NCBI GenBank assembly: GCA_937916465.1 | Contig: CALFTK010000055.1 | Span: 1 to 57,304, forward strand | Length of the DNA stretch: 57,304 nucleotides | Direction of reading: 5' to 3' | From: an uncultured Bacteroidales bacterium | Lineage (GTDB): Bacteria > Bacteroidota > Bacteroidia > Bacteroidales > Bacteroidaceae | Part shown: piece after piece, positions 7,599 to 16,490 of the stretch | Numbering within the stretch: position 1 is the stretch's first letter | How the letters are laid out: the number at the start of each line of letters is the position of its first letter | Position numbers and translations under genes: made by a program | The notes under the pieces: model-generated | Database searches by the model: none | The model's input: only the letters and a program-made list of their open reading frames with translations | Told to the model about the DNA's origin: nothing

Positions 7599-8567
7599 TC
7601 ATTTAAAAACTGATGCTTTTTTTGCTGTTGCACGAATACCCATAGGAGAATCCACCACCTCTTTTCCCCACCATGTCAAAGTTTTCCAGTCACTGGAATT
7701 GACCATATCGAGCCAGGCATTCTCTGCATTATTTCCTGTCCATGACCAAGGCATATAGCCATAACCTAATTCAGTACATGTAGATAGTATTACAGTATGG
7801 TCGGCCTTACATCCTAAGTTATTCTCTCCATTACGGCTATTGTAACCAAATTCGCCAACTATAAGTGGCAATTTAAGTCTCTTCGCTCTGTTTAAATCTG
7901 TTTTTATCTTTTCCGGATCATTCCATGAACCATACATGTGCACGGAAAAGAGTATATTGTGTTCCTCATCATTTTCTATAAGCTCTTTTCCTGCCTCTAA
8001 TATTGGGTTGATATTCTGTCCCCAACCAGGAGAATCCACAACTATTGTGGTTTTGTAGCCTGCATTACGTAACACTTTTACTGCTTCTGTATAGCTATCC
8101 AACCAATGTTCTGTGGTTACTGCATGGTCGCCCCATTCATTGGCTATGTTTATTAACAGATACTTTTCGTAGAGTTTAAGCATACTACTCACATCTTCTC
8201 TGGCATAGTATTCTGCCATATCCACCAATCTCTCTTTTGAAGGGTTGCCGGTTACATCGTGCAGTTCTACCATAGGTATCATTTCAAGTTCTATACACCT
8301 TTTAATGATACGTTCCAGTTCTTGAACACTTCCGCGGGTTTGCCATACTATGCGTACGCAGTTTGAATTTATATCGGCTATATAGTCAAGTGCATCGTAT
8401 GCTCTATTGCCAAACCACGCATGAGGATTGTTTACACCTTTTATTACAAAAGTCTTTCCTCCGGCATCTATCAATCTGTCTCTCTTTGTGGTAAAATGGT
8501 CTTTTGCCAACACCGATGTGGATAGAATCATCAATAATGTGGTGATGAATATACTTTTTGGTTTCAT
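7599..8567 (-). CDS. GH5 family beta-mannanase-like enzyme
   Basis: A 322-residue secreted glycoside hydrolase family 5 enzyme with signal peptide (MKPKSIFITTLLMILSTSVLA). It has the GH5 barrel signatures CVRIVW (about residue 70), VELHDVTGN (100-108), INIANEW (acid/base E144), FSVHMYGSW (about 207-215) and LIVGEFGYN (nucleophile E239). The ELHDVTG plus NIANEW pattern is closest to the GH5_8-like beta-mannanases; I infer beta-1,4-mannan cleavage, supported by the neighbouring GH26. It lies 17 bases after the GH26 gene and 27 before the TIM-barrel gene, in the same operon. Length is compact, with no carbohydrate-binding module seen. Subfamily assignment is less certain than the family. Confidence 0.85.
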   Translation of the reverse strand: MKPKSIFITTLLMILSTSVLAKDHFTTKRDRLIDAGGKTFVIKGVNNPHAWFGNRAYDALDYIADINSNCVRIVWQTRGSVQELERIIKRCIELEMIPMVELHDVTGNPSKERLVDMAEYYAREDVSSMLKLYEKYLLINIANEWGDHAVTTEHWLDSYTEAVKVLRNAGYKTTIVVDSPGWGQNINPILEAGKELIENDEEHNILFSVHMYGSWNDPEKIKTDLNRAKRLKLPLIVGEFGYNSRNGENNLGCKADHTVILSTCTELGYGYMPWSWTGNNAENAWLDMVNSSDWKTLTWWGKEVVDSPMGIRATAKKASVFK

Positions 8568-8584
8568 ATTATCATAAATTTAGG

Positions 8585-9706
8585 TTATTGAATATCTTTA
8601 TAAAATAATGTATGAGGATGGTCATAAAAGGCTTTAAAATCTTTACTTCTGTCACGTACATACGCACCTCTACCCTGTTTTGGGGCATCTACGCCCAATT
8701 TTGGCAGTAATTCATCCAGATAGCGATATGTATTACGCCAAGTTAGTACATAAGATACTTTATACTTTTTCAAAGTGTTGATTAATTCCACTGAATACCA
8801 GGTATTACTTGCTCCTTCACCACATTCACTTAATGCAGCCAATTTGCCTTTTGTTTGAGCTGTAAATGTTACAAATGATAAAGCATAATCCAACTCTTTG
8901 AAATAGGCATTGCCACGGTCGTACATATCGAGCGAAAGCATATCTATATACTCATCGCCCGGGTATCCCTCCATATACTCTTCCCAAGATGTCACTCTGT
9001 CCGTGTTATAGGCATAAAGAATATTGTGCAAACCACGTGAACGAAGATATTTCACTGTCATACGCCACAATTCAGCATACTCTTCATTTGTATTGAGATT
9101 ACCTTTACCCCACCAAAAGAAGGCTCCGGAATGTTCATGATACGGACGAAAAATAAATGGTATCAAGCGGCCATCTTCATCGCGAAAGGTCAGGAAATAA
9201 TCTGCCAGACGTTTTAACCACTGCATATACAGTTTATGGTTTTCACCTCCCTTTAATACTGATTTAATTACACCGGGGTTAGAGACATCCCACGAAGTAC
9301 CTCCTGTCATAGGATTGTCCAGGTGCCAGCTTATTGTTACCACGCCACCAATGCTGTGAAACCACACAGCACGGTCTCTAATCTCTTGGAACGACACAAA
9401 ATCAAGACTACGTTCGTGTCCCAATTCTATATGTCCCAGTTCAAAACCGGCTACCGCAGGATAATCGCCTACCATATCCTTTATATCAGAACGACCCTCT
9501 TCGTACCACCATTCGTAGCCGTACATCAAATCATCTTGATGACCATACATAACTCCTTTATCTTGGAGTTTCATCAGTCTGTCAAACAAAGCAACTGCTT
9601 CTTTCGTTGCTTTAGGATCGGCAGGACGCTTCTCTTGAGCCATTGTCATTGTAGGTAACAACAACACTAAAGATAAGCATAGGTTGTTAAATAATCTCAT
9701 TTTCAT
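8585..9706 (-). CDS. GH26 family beta-mannanase
   Basis: A 373-residue secreted glycoside hydrolase family 26 enzyme, first gene of the operon. Key motifs: YGHQDDLMYG, VVTISWHLDNP, FIFRPYHEHSGAFFWWG (acid/base E191) and KLAALSECGEG (nucleophile E294), then YVLTWRNTYRY. GH26 enzymes cleave beta-1,4-mannans. Start choice: an in-frame GTG at 9730 lies inside the promoter's -7 box, so the ATG at 9706 (MKMRLFNNLCLSLVLLLPTMTMAQ, a good signal peptide) is preferred; ATG 9700 is the alternative. Together with GH5, the TIM-barrel protein and GH16 it makes a small hemicellulose-degrading set. No SusC/SusD pair is linked. The family and reaction are firm; the exact substrate is not. Confidence 0.9.
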   Translation of the reverse strand: MKMRLFNNLCLSLVLLLPTMTMAQEKRPADPKATKEAVALFDRLMKLQDKGVMYGHQDDLMYGYEWWYEEGRSDIKDMVGDYPAVAGFELGHIELGHERSLDFVSFQEIRDRAVWFHSIGGVVTISWHLDNPMTGGTSWDVSNPGVIKSVLKGGENHKLYMQWLKRLADYFLTFRDEDGRLIPFIFRPYHEHSGAFFWWGKGNLNTNEEYAELWRMTVKYLRSRGLHNILYAYNTDRVTSWEEYMEGYPGDEYIDMLSLDMYDRGNAYFKELDYALSFVTFTAQTKGKLAALSECGEGASNTWYSVELINTLKKYKVSYVLTWRNTYRYLDELLPKLGVDAPKQGRGAYVRDRSKDFKAFYDHPHTLFYKDIQ

Positions 9707-9729
9707 TCGGTTAGTAATTAGTTCAATCA

Positions 9730-9758
9730 CAAAAATACTGAAATAATCAGAATAGCAA
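9730..9758 (-). promoter_or_regulatory. Promoter of the GH26-GH5-TIM barrel-GH16 operon
   Basis: The minus strand has TTG (9756-9758), 18 bases, then TATTTTTG (9730-9737). It predicts transcription starting near 9723, 17 bases before the GH26 ATG at 9706. Confidence 0.6.
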
Positions 9759-9776
9759 TCCTACTATATAAAAAAA

Positions 9777-9801
9777 GAGCGTGACATTTGCTGTCACGCT
9801 C
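9777..9801 (-). terminator. Rho-independent terminator of the PFOR gene
   Basis: A perfect 10-bp stem (GAGCGTGACA / TGTCACGCTC) with loop TTTGC, followed on the minus strand by seven T residues. It lies 26 bases past the PFOR stop codon and has the same 17-base core as the hairpin at 2278-2300. Confidence 0.85.
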
Positions 9802-9827
9802 CTCAATTATATACTAAACAAAGTGAA

Positions 9828-12800
9828 TTACCACTCCATTTTTGACATACGGATGTATGATAAATAGCGTTTCTGTGCCATTTCCTGAGCAGCATCAAAC
9901 AACTGCTGAGCCTCTTCAGGATACTGCTTCATAACTGATGCATAACGTACTTCACCCTTCAAGAAGTCCTGGAACTTATCCCACTGTGGTTCTTTTGAAT
10001 CAAGAACGAATGGATTTTTACCCTCTTCTTCCAAAGCCGGGTTGTAACGCCACAAGTGCCAGTAACCACACTCTACTGCAGCAGCCTCTTCGGCCTGTGC
10101 CTTACCCATACCCTTCTTCAAACCGTGGTTGATACAAGGAGCGTATGCAATTACAAGTGATGGACCAGGATAAGCTTCAGCTTCGCGGATAGCCTTCAAG
10201 CACTGAGCCTGATCGGCACCCATAGCTATCTGTGCAACGTAAACATAACCATAGGTAGTTGCAATCATACCAAGGTCTTTTTTACGTACACGCTTACCTG
10301 AAGCAGCGAACTTAGCAATAGCGCCTAACGGAGTAGCCTTTGAAGACTGTCCACCGGTATTTGAATAAACTTCAGTATCAAGTACCAAGATATTTACATC
10401 TTCGCCTGAAGCTATAACGTGGTCTAGACCACCATAACCTATATCGTAAGAAGCACCGTCACCACCAATTATCCACTGTGAACGTTTTACAAGATACTGT
10501 GTAAGACCATTCAGCTGTTCACATACAGGACAACCGTTAGCAGCACCTTTTTCAATCATTGGGATAAGTTTTGCTGTTGCAGCCTTGCTTGCATCAGCAT
10601 CGTTCTTACCAGCCAACCATTCCTGAGCAGCCTCCTTGAATTCTGCAGGTGTTGCATCGTCAGCAACAGCAGTTTCAAGCAGAGTCTGGATACGCATACG
10701 CATCTTCTTGTTAGCAAGTTCCATACCCATACCATATTCGCAGAAATCTTCAAAGAGTGAGTTTGCCCATGCAGGACCCTGACCCTTTTCATTTGTAGTA
10801 TATGGAGTTGATGGAATTGAACCTGAATAGATTGATGAACAACCTGTAGCGTTAGATACCATCTGACGGTCACCAAACAACTGTGAAATCAGCTTAACGT
10901 ATGGTGTTTCACCACAACCTGAGCAAGCGCCTGAGAATTCAAACAATGGAGTAGCAAACTGTGAATTCTTTGGATTTGATTTGATATCTACAAGATCCTG
11001 TTTGCTCTTAACATTCTTAACACAATATTCCCAATTAGCAGCTTCGGCCTCCTGACCTTCGAATGGAACCATAGAAAGAGCAGAACCTCCAAGTTTTGGA
11101 TTACCAGGACATACATCCACACAGTTACCGCAACCAAGACAGTCCATAACACCTACCTGAATACGGAACTTCATTCCCTTCATAGCTGCAGGAGCTTTCA
11201 TTTCTATCATCTCTGCGTTCAGACCTGCAGCCTCTGCATCGTCCATAACGATAGGACGGATACAAGCGTGAGGACAAACGTATGCACACTTGTTACACTG
11301 GATACATTTTGATGCATCCCAAACAGGAACGAATGCACTTACACCACGTTTTTCGTAAGCGGCTGTACCCTGTGGCCATGTACCATCAATGCTATCTTTG
11401 AATGCAGATACAGGAAGCAAGTCACCGTTCTGAGCATTGATAGGACGAACTACATTATTTATAAATTCAGGATCGTTATTTGCTGCAACTGCAGGGATTT
11501 CCAAATTAGCCCAAGCTGCATCTACAACCAATTCCTTATATTCACCGCCTCTGTCAACAGCAGCATAGTTCTTGTTTACAACATCTTCACCCTTCTTACC
11601 GTAGGACTTAACAATGAACTTCTTCATCTGTTCAATAGCCAAATCAACAGGAATAACGCCTGTTATACGGAAGAATGCTGACTGAAGGATAGTATTTGTT
11701 CTGTTACCCAAACCTATCTCCTGAGCAATCTTTGTTGCATTGATATAGTAAACCTTGATATTATTCTTTGCAAAGTAAGCCTTTACATTTACCGGCAGAT
11801 TGTTTGCCAACTCTTCGCCTTCCCAAATTGTGTTAAGCAGGAATGTACCGTTCTTTTGCAAGCCGCGGGTAACATCGTACATATTCAGATAAGCCTGAAC
11901 GTGACAAGCGACAAAGTTTGGAGTGTTTACCAAATATGTTGAACGGATTGGAGAATCGCCAAAACGCAAGTGTGAACAGGTAAAGCCACCTGATTTCTTT
12001 GAATCGTATGAGAAGTAAGCCTGACAATGTTTATCTGTATTGTCACCAATAATCTTCACAGAGTTCTTGTTGGCACCTACAGTACCGTCTGCGCCCAAGC
12101 CATAGAACTTAGCTTCGAACATACCTTCGCCACCAAGAGCTATTTCCTCTTTCTGTGGGAGTGAAGTAAATGTAACATCATCAACTATACCAAGAGTAAA
12201 CTGATTCTTTGGTTCCGGCAATGACAGGTTCTCATAAACTGACAAAATCTGTGCAGGTGTTGTATCATGTGAACCAAGACCATAACGGCCACCAACTATC
12301 AAAGGTTTCTTGTCTGCAGGTATATCCTTGCAGTTAGCAAATGCTTCAACAATATCCATATAAAGAGGTTCGCCTGTAGCACCAGGTTCTTTTGTACGGT
12401 CAAGAACAGCAATACGCTTAACAGTTTCAGGAAGAACAGCACCAAGATATTTTACTGAGAATGGACGATACAGATGTACTGATACCAAACCCACCTTTTC
12501 ACCCTGAGCTGTCAGATAATCGATAACCTCCTTAATAGCTTCTGTAACAGAACCCATAGCCACAATAACGCGTTCTGCGTCAGGAGCACCATAGTATGTG
12601 AAAGGTTTATATTCACGACCTGTAATCTTGCTGATTTCATTCATATATTCAGCAACGATATCAGGAACAGCATCGTAATATTTGTTACTGATTTCACGGT
12701 GTGTGAAGAATGTATCAGGGTTTTCAGCCATACCACGAGCAACAGGTTTATTTGGATTAAGAGCTCTTTCGCTGAACTCTTTCAATGCCTGCTGATCTAT

Positions 12801-13382
12801 CAGTTTTGCCAAATCTTCATTTTCCAATGCTTCAATCTTCTGGATTTCGTGTGATGTACGGAAGCCGTCAAAGAAGTTTACAAAAGGAACTCTTGATTTG
12901 ATAGTTGCAAGATGAGCAACACCTGCCAAATCCATAACCTCCTGCACTGAACCTTCTGCCAACATTGCGAAACCTGTCTGGCGACAAGCCATAACATCCT
13001 GATGATCACCGAAGATACAGAGTGAATGTGATGCCAATGTACGAGCTGATACGTGGAATACGCATGGAAGCAGTTCACCTGCAATCTTGTACATATTAGG
13101 AATCATCAGCAACAAACCCTGTGATGCTGTGAATGTAGTTGTTAACGCACCTGCCTGCAAAGAGCCGTGTACTGCACCAGCAGCACCACCCTCTGACTGC
13201 ATTTCCTGTACAAGGACTGTTTCATTGAAGATGTTTTTTCTTCCCTGAGCAGCCCACTCATCAACATATTCTGCCATTGTTGATGATGGTGTGATAGGAT
13301 AGATGGCAGCTACCTCTGAAAACATATAAGCTATGTGAGCAGCGGCCTGGTTTCCATCACAAGTAATCATTTTTTTTGCCAT
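9828..13382 (-). CDS. nifJ: Pyruvate:ferredoxin (flavodoxin) oxidoreductase
   Basis: A 1184-residue single-chain PFOR, full length for the family. It oxidises pyruvate and CoA to acetyl-CoA and CO2 and reduces ferredoxin, the standard route in anaerobic Bacteroidales. Domains in order: N-terminal pyrimidine-binding region (GNQAAAHIAYMFSEVAAIYPITPSS), CoA-binding region, two [4Fe-4S] motifs (CIQCNKCAYVCPHAC and CLGCGNCVDVCPG, about residues 690-760), the third cluster region with CSGCGETPY and the TPP-binding domain (GGDGASYDIGYGGLDH, then DTEVYSNTGGQSSKATP). The cytoplasmic enzyme would feed acetyl-CoA to the pta-ackA pair in this window. The gene follows the AAA ATPase by 32 bases; no convincing promoter was seen in that gap, although TTG-N19-TATTTTTA is present. 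Terminator at 9777-9801. Confidence 0.97.
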   Translation of the reverse strand: MAKKMITCDGNQAAAHIAYMFSEVAAIYPITPSSTMAEYVDEWAAQGRKNIFNETVLVQEMQSEGGAAGAVHGSLQAGALTTTFTASQGLLLMIPNMYKIAGELLPCVFHVSARTLASHSLCIFGDHQDVMACRQTGFAMLAEGSVQEVMDLAGVAHLATIKSRVPFVNFFDGFRTSHEIQKIEALENEDLAKLIDQQALKEFSERALNPNKPVARGMAENPDTFFTHREISNKYYDAVPDIVAEYMNEISKITGREYKPFTYYGAPDAERVIVAMGSVTEAIKEVIDYLTAQGEKVGLVSVHLYRPFSVKYLGAVLPETVKRIAVLDRTKEPGATGEPLYMDIVEAFANCKDIPADKKPLIVGGRYGLGSHDTTPAQILSVYENLSLPEPKNQFTLGIVDDVTFTSLPQKEEIALGGEGMFEAKFYGLGADGTVGANKNSVKIIGDNTDKHCQAYFSYDSKKSGGFTCSHLRFGDSPIRSTYLVNTPNFVACHVQAYLNMYDVTRGLQKNGTFLLNTIWEGEELANNLPVNVKAYFAKNNIKVYYINATKIAQEIGLGNRTNTILQSAFFRITGVIPVDLAIEQMKKFIVKSYGKKGEDVVNKNYAAVDRGGEYKELVVDAAWANLEIPAVAANNDPEFINNVVRPINAQNGDLLPVSAFKDSIDGTWPQGTAAYEKRGVSAFVPVWDASKCIQCNKCAYVCPHACIRPIVMDDAEAAGLNAEMIEMKAPAAMKGMKFRIQVGVMDCLGCGNCVDVCPGNPKLGGSALSMVPFEGQEAEAANWEYCVKNVKSKQDLVDIKSNPKNSQFATPLFEFSGACSGCGETPYVKLISQLFGDRQMVSNATGCSSIYSGSIPSTPYTTNEKGQGPAWANSLFEDFCEYGMGMELANKKMRMRIQTLLETAVADDATPAEFKEAAQEWLAGKNDADASKAATAKLIPMIEKGAANGCPVCEQLNGLTQYLVKRSQWIIGGDGASYDIGYGGLDHVIASGEDVNILVLDTEVYSNTGGQSSKATPLGAIAKFAASGKRVRKKDLGMIATTYGYVYVAQIAMGADQAQCLKAIREAEAYPGPSLVIAYAPCINHGLKKGMGKAQAEEAAAVECGYWHLWRYNPALEEEGKNPFVLDSKEPQWDKFQDFLKGEVRYASVMKQYPEEAQQLFDAAQEMAQKRYLSYIRMSKMEW

Positions 13383-13414
13383 AATTTTTAAAAATATTTA
13401 TTACAAGTTCTATG

Positions 13415-14593
13415 TCAATACAAAAGTCCGAACATCCACAATGGAATAACATTATCCTTTCCTTCATTCATATTATCCACCACGTAGAACCAATCCGGAT
13501 TATTTTTAGTTATGTTACCCTTTTGCTGTAGTTTGAATTCCAATTCACAATCTACCAGAAAAGTATTATCTTTCTTACCTCTGTTTACACTATGATCTTT
13601 CCACATTGAATTGACAAAAAAAGTATCTATAACCTCTTTTCTGTCACTTTTTGGAGGATATATAGTATAAATCAGGTTCGTATTGTGCATCAGCACTCGG
13701 CAAGGTTTCTTAGGAAAAGATTCATCCTTGTCATAAACTATATTGATAAGTCTGGCATCTGCCAAATACTTAATATAGTTCATCACCGTTGCACGCGACG
13801 TATCTATTGCCTTGGCCAGTTGGCTTACATTTGGCGCAGATGTTCCGCCTATAGCCAGCAGATAGAACAACTTCTTTATTTTTGACAGATACTTCAATTC
13901 CACCTGCTTAAGCAGAAGAATATCCACCTCTATCATCATACTCATTGTCTTTAGCAGATTCTCCGAAAAACTGGTTTTCTCCATAAAAAACGGATAGAAA
14001 CCATGATGCAGATAATCTTGAAAATAGATTTCAGGCTTTACCTGCTGGTTAATCTGTTTTGCAATCTCTTGATGATTCTTTAGAATATCATTCAGGGTAC
14101 ATACCGGAATAGTTGTTCCTGCTTTCAGGTTCATATATTCCCTAAATGAAAAACCACGCAGATTGTATGATTTTACAATACCATTCAAACTATGGTTTTC
14201 CTCTTTCAAACGCATTACCGACGAACCTGTAAAGACTATCTTCAAATTTGGATATAAATCGTAGCAAAGTCTAAGTTCTTCACTCCAATCAGGATGTTTG
14301 AACACCTGGTCAATAAGAAGCACCTTGCCACCCATCTTCTGAAAATCGCCGGCAAATTCTGCAATACCCCTACCCTGAAAATAGAGATTGTTCATATTGA
14401 TATACAGACAGGAACGATCATAGCCAAACTTCTCTTTGGCATATTGCAAAAGGAATGTAGTCTTGCCTACGCCTCGAGTACCCTTAATACCTATCAAGCG
14501 GCATGACCAATCTATTTCATCCATAAGATCCCTGCGCACAGGAGCATTCAGGTGCTCCAGCAGGTATCTATGTGTCCTAAAAAACGACTCCAT
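13415..14593 (-). CDS. AAA-type ATPase with DUF4143 domain
   Basis: A 392-residue protein of the AAA_14/DUF4143 ATPase group, common and mostly uncharacterised in Bacteroidetes. Walker A is GTRGVGKTT (about residues 39-47 from ATG 14593). The Walker B position reads KVLLIDQVFKHPDW: the usual catalytic Glu of IDE is Gln (codon CAG). A sensor-like IVFTGSS follows. The second half has a winged-helix-like segment (SQLAKAIDTSRATVMNYIKYL) and the DUF4143-like C-terminus. Start: an upstream in-frame TTG at 14620 lies in the -7 box, so ATG 14593 (MESFFRTHRYLLE) is used. No partner gene is obvious. It precedes the PFOR gene but is not expected to be linked in function. Confidence 0.8.
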   Translation of the reverse strand: MESFFRTHRYLLEHLNAPVRRDLMDEIDWSCRLIGIKGTRGVGKTTFLLQYAKEKFGYDRSCLYINMNNLYFQGRGIAEFAGDFQKMGGKVLLIDQVFKHPDWSEELRLCYDLYPNLKIVFTGSSVMRLKEENHSLNGIVKSYNLRGFSFREYMNLKAGTTIPVCTLNDILKNHQEIAKQINQQVKPEIYFQDYLHHGFYPFFMEKTSFSENLLKTMSMMIEVDILLLKQVELKYLSKIKKLFYLLAIGGTSAPNVSQLAKAIDTSRATVMNYIKYLADARLINIVYDKDESFPKKPCRVLMHNTNLIYTIYPPKSDRKEVIDTFFVNSMWKDHSVNRGKKDNTFLVDCELEFKLQQKGNITKNNPDWFYVVDNMNEGKDNVIPLWMFGLLY

Positions 14594-14617
14594 CCGTACT
14601 ATCTGTAATTTGAACTG

Positions 14618-14649
14618 CAAAAGTACTCTATTTATATGGTTTTTGCAAA
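14618..14649 (-). promoter_or_regulatory. Promoter of the AAA/DUF4143 ATPase
   Basis: The minus strand has TTTG (14646-14649), 20 bases, then TACTTTTG (14618-14625): a good Bacteroidetes promoter. It predicts a start near 14611, 18 bases before ATG 14593. Confidence 0.7.
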
Positions 14650-14695
14650 GTCCACCTTACATTTTTAAGACTTTTTTCATCACACCACATTATTT

Positions 14696-14726
14696 TAAAA
14701 GAAAACACCAACAGTCATTACTGCTG
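14696..14726 (-). terminator. Terminator overlapping the stop codon of the tyrosine phosphatase gene
   Basis: On the minus strand CAGCAGT-AATG-ACTGTTG forms a 7-bp stem (one G-U) spanning the stop codon (14718-14720), followed by TGTTTTCTTTT. Confidence 0.6.
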
Positions 14727-15191
14727 ATGTCTATCTTTCAACGAATCTAATAAATCAGAACATGCCCGAACCAAATCTCTGTATGTTGTTTCAAAATCGC
14801 CTGTGTACCAAGGATCTTGCACATCACGTCTTTCGCCCGAACACTCCATCATAAGCCTTATTTTAGGTCCCGGTTCACCGCCCAATATCCTACGCAGATA
14901 CCACAAATTCGATGTATCCATTACAAATACCATATCATAATAATCTTCAATCTCCTTTTTGGTAATCAATCTGGCTCTGTGATCATCGAACGGAATACCC
15001 TTCTCGTAAAGTTTTCGTTTTGCAGGCGGATAAATAGCATTTCCTATCTCTTCTGTTGTAACTGCAGCGCTATCTATCAAAAAATAATCTTGCAAACCTC
15101 TACTGCGTACCAAATCTTTCATTATAAACTCCGCCATCGGACTGCGGCATATATTACCATGACATAAAAAAAGTATTTTCAGTTGTTCCAT
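14718..15191 (-). CDS. Low-molecular-weight protein tyrosine phosphatase
   Basis: A 157-residue cytoplasmic enzyme of the LMW-PTP family, the usual length. The P-loop C-x5-R is FLCHGNICRSP (C10, R16) and the catalytic acid lies in QDPWYTGDFE (Asp at about 126), so the family's catalytic set is intact. It removes phosphate from phosphotyrosine; partners are unknown here, since no tyrosine kinase or capsule genes are nearby. It starts 25 bases after the RidA/chorismatase-like gene, so the two are probably cotranscribed. A terminator overlaps its stop codon. Family and activity are firm; the physiological target is not known. Confidence 0.9.
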   Translation of the reverse strand: MEQLKILFLCHGNICRSPMAEFIMKDLVRSRGLQDYFLIDSAAVTTEEIGNAIYPPAKRKLYEKGIPFDDHRARLITKKEIEDYYDMVFVMDTSNLWYLRRILGGEPGPKIRLMMECSGERRDVQDPWYTGDFETTYRDLVRACSDLLDSLKDRHQQ

Positions 15192-15216
15192 TATATTACG
15201 CTGTCAATATTCAACA

Positions 15217-16365
15217 TCAATAGTTATTGTAGTTATTATTCTGCTCTTTTTTCAAAGCTATACATTCCATTTCAACCAACCATCCGGGTCTGCATACAGG
15301 AGCCTGAACTATTATGCACGGATATTGAGGGAACATACTTGCAAAAAGTCTGTTTATTACTCTATAATCCGCTATATCTCTTAAATAAACAATAATCTGA
15401 GCCACATCTGAAAAACCACATCCCGCTTCAGCCAAAAGAGCCTCTACATTTTTAATCATTCTGTGAGTTTGCAATACCACATCGCCTTGATAGACTACTT
15501 CACCTTTGTTATCTATACTTGCCGTACCCGATATAAAAACATGTTTTCTATCGCCATAAGTAACAGCAGTACCACGTTCAAAACTAACACCATATTCGGA
15601 AGTTCTGTTCAGATAATCAGAAGCATACAGATAACCTATCTGTTCCGGCTTGACACCGGCAACTGCGTATGTATCCAACTGCACCAGCGCGCTCTTTACC
15701 TGAGTTCTACCTGCAATACCTGTACTTGCTATAAAATGCGTATCTGTGGTCAGTCCCTGCATGGAAAAGACATCGTTACGGGCAACCACAACACCTCGGT
15801 AGTTATTATCAATATTTTGTACAAACAACCATGTCCTGACACAGTTATCGGCAAGTGTCAGACCCAATTCATTCAATCGCTCAGAATACTTTAGAAACAG
15901 TTCTTTTGTCTGAGTTCTTGAAGTTCCTCTGGTTTCATATTCCGATGCAGTTCTCAGATGAATACTATTCCCGGTATTGGTTTCAAAAATACCATTATAC
16001 AGATTCCTATTTACTATTTCCGTCTGCAAATATGCCCACAATGCTATTTTACTGCCATTCAAAGGAGGCTGTTCAACAATAGATACAGCATTTTCCGCCT
16101 GCACTCCTATCATCTTTTCCAACAGAGGTTGTTGATTAGCGATATCACTTACAAAATAGCGCTCCATCACCGGTATAGCAAACGGTAAATTTTCCGAACA
16201 GAAATCATTATAGGCAGAGAGCAGTCTATCTGCCTGATCTACAAAATTATCCTCTCTGTCAGACAGTGTCAGCACAACATTGTATTCAGACGGACCGGAA
16301 TCAAACTCCAGTTTACTGAATACCAGTGACACACCATCATATTTATCTATTGTCCTATATTCCAT
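15217..16365 (-). CDS. RidA/YjgF-like protein with chorismatase-like N-terminal domain
   Basis: A 382-residue protein. The C-terminal region (about residues 240-375) is a RidA/YjgF-type fold: GDRKHVFISGTASIDNKGEVVYQGDV, QTHRMIKNVEALLAEAGCGFSDVAQIIVYLRD and CRPGWLVEMECIAL at the place of the RidA active-site strand. The N-terminal half and overall length match the FkbO/Hyg5/XanB2 chorismatase-like architecture rather than single-domain RidA. That suggests action on chorismate or a related enol, but I cannot confirm the active-site residues. It is the first gene of a likely two-gene unit with the LMW-PTP. The C-terminus ends in an asparagine/tyrosine tail (EQNNNYNNY). An alternative is a generic RidA-type deaminase. 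Confidence 0.65.
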   Translation of the reverse strand: MEYRTIDKYDGVSLVFSKLEFDSGPSEYNVVLTLSDREDNFVDQADRLLSAYNDFCSENLPFAIPVMERYFVSDIANQQPLLEKMIGVQAENAVSIVEQPPLNGSKIALWAYLQTEIVNRNLYNGIFETNTGNSIHLRTASEYETRGTSRTQTKELFLKYSERLNELGLTLADNCVRTWLFVQNIDNNYRGVVVARNDVFSMQGLTTDTHFIASTGIAGRTQVKSALVQLDTYAVAGVKPEQIGYLYASDYLNRTSEYGVSFERGTAVTYGDRKHVFISGTASIDNKGEVVYQGDVVLQTHRMIKNVEALLAEAGCGFSDVAQIIVYLRDIADYRVINRLFASMFPQYPCIIVQAPVCRPGWLVEMECIALKKEQNNNYNNY

Positions 16366-16414
16366 ACATTGTTTTGTTTTAAAGTGCGAAGATAATTGTT
16401 TTTCGCATTTAAAC

Positions 16415-16445
16415 TTTGAGTTATCTGCAAAAACATCTAACTTTG
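16415..16445 (+). promoter_or_regulatory. Promoter of the C1B peptidase gene
   Basis: TTTG (16415-16418), 19 bases, TAACTTTG (16438-16445). It predicts a start near 16452, 39 bases before the ATG at 16491. The rest of the 125-base gap between divergent genes contains nothing else I recognise. Confidence 0.7.
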
Positions 16446-16490
16446 AGGTTTGAAACTACAAACAGAACCAAAAATTAAATAATACAAGAT

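Noticed and set aside
9707..9730. GTG start for the GH26 gene at 9730
   Set aside because: The codon is within the promoter's -7 box; ATG 9706 gives a proper signal peptide.
14594..14620. TTG start of the AAA ATPase at 14620
   Set aside because: It lies in the -7 box of a well-spaced promoter; ATG 14593 follows the predicted start site.
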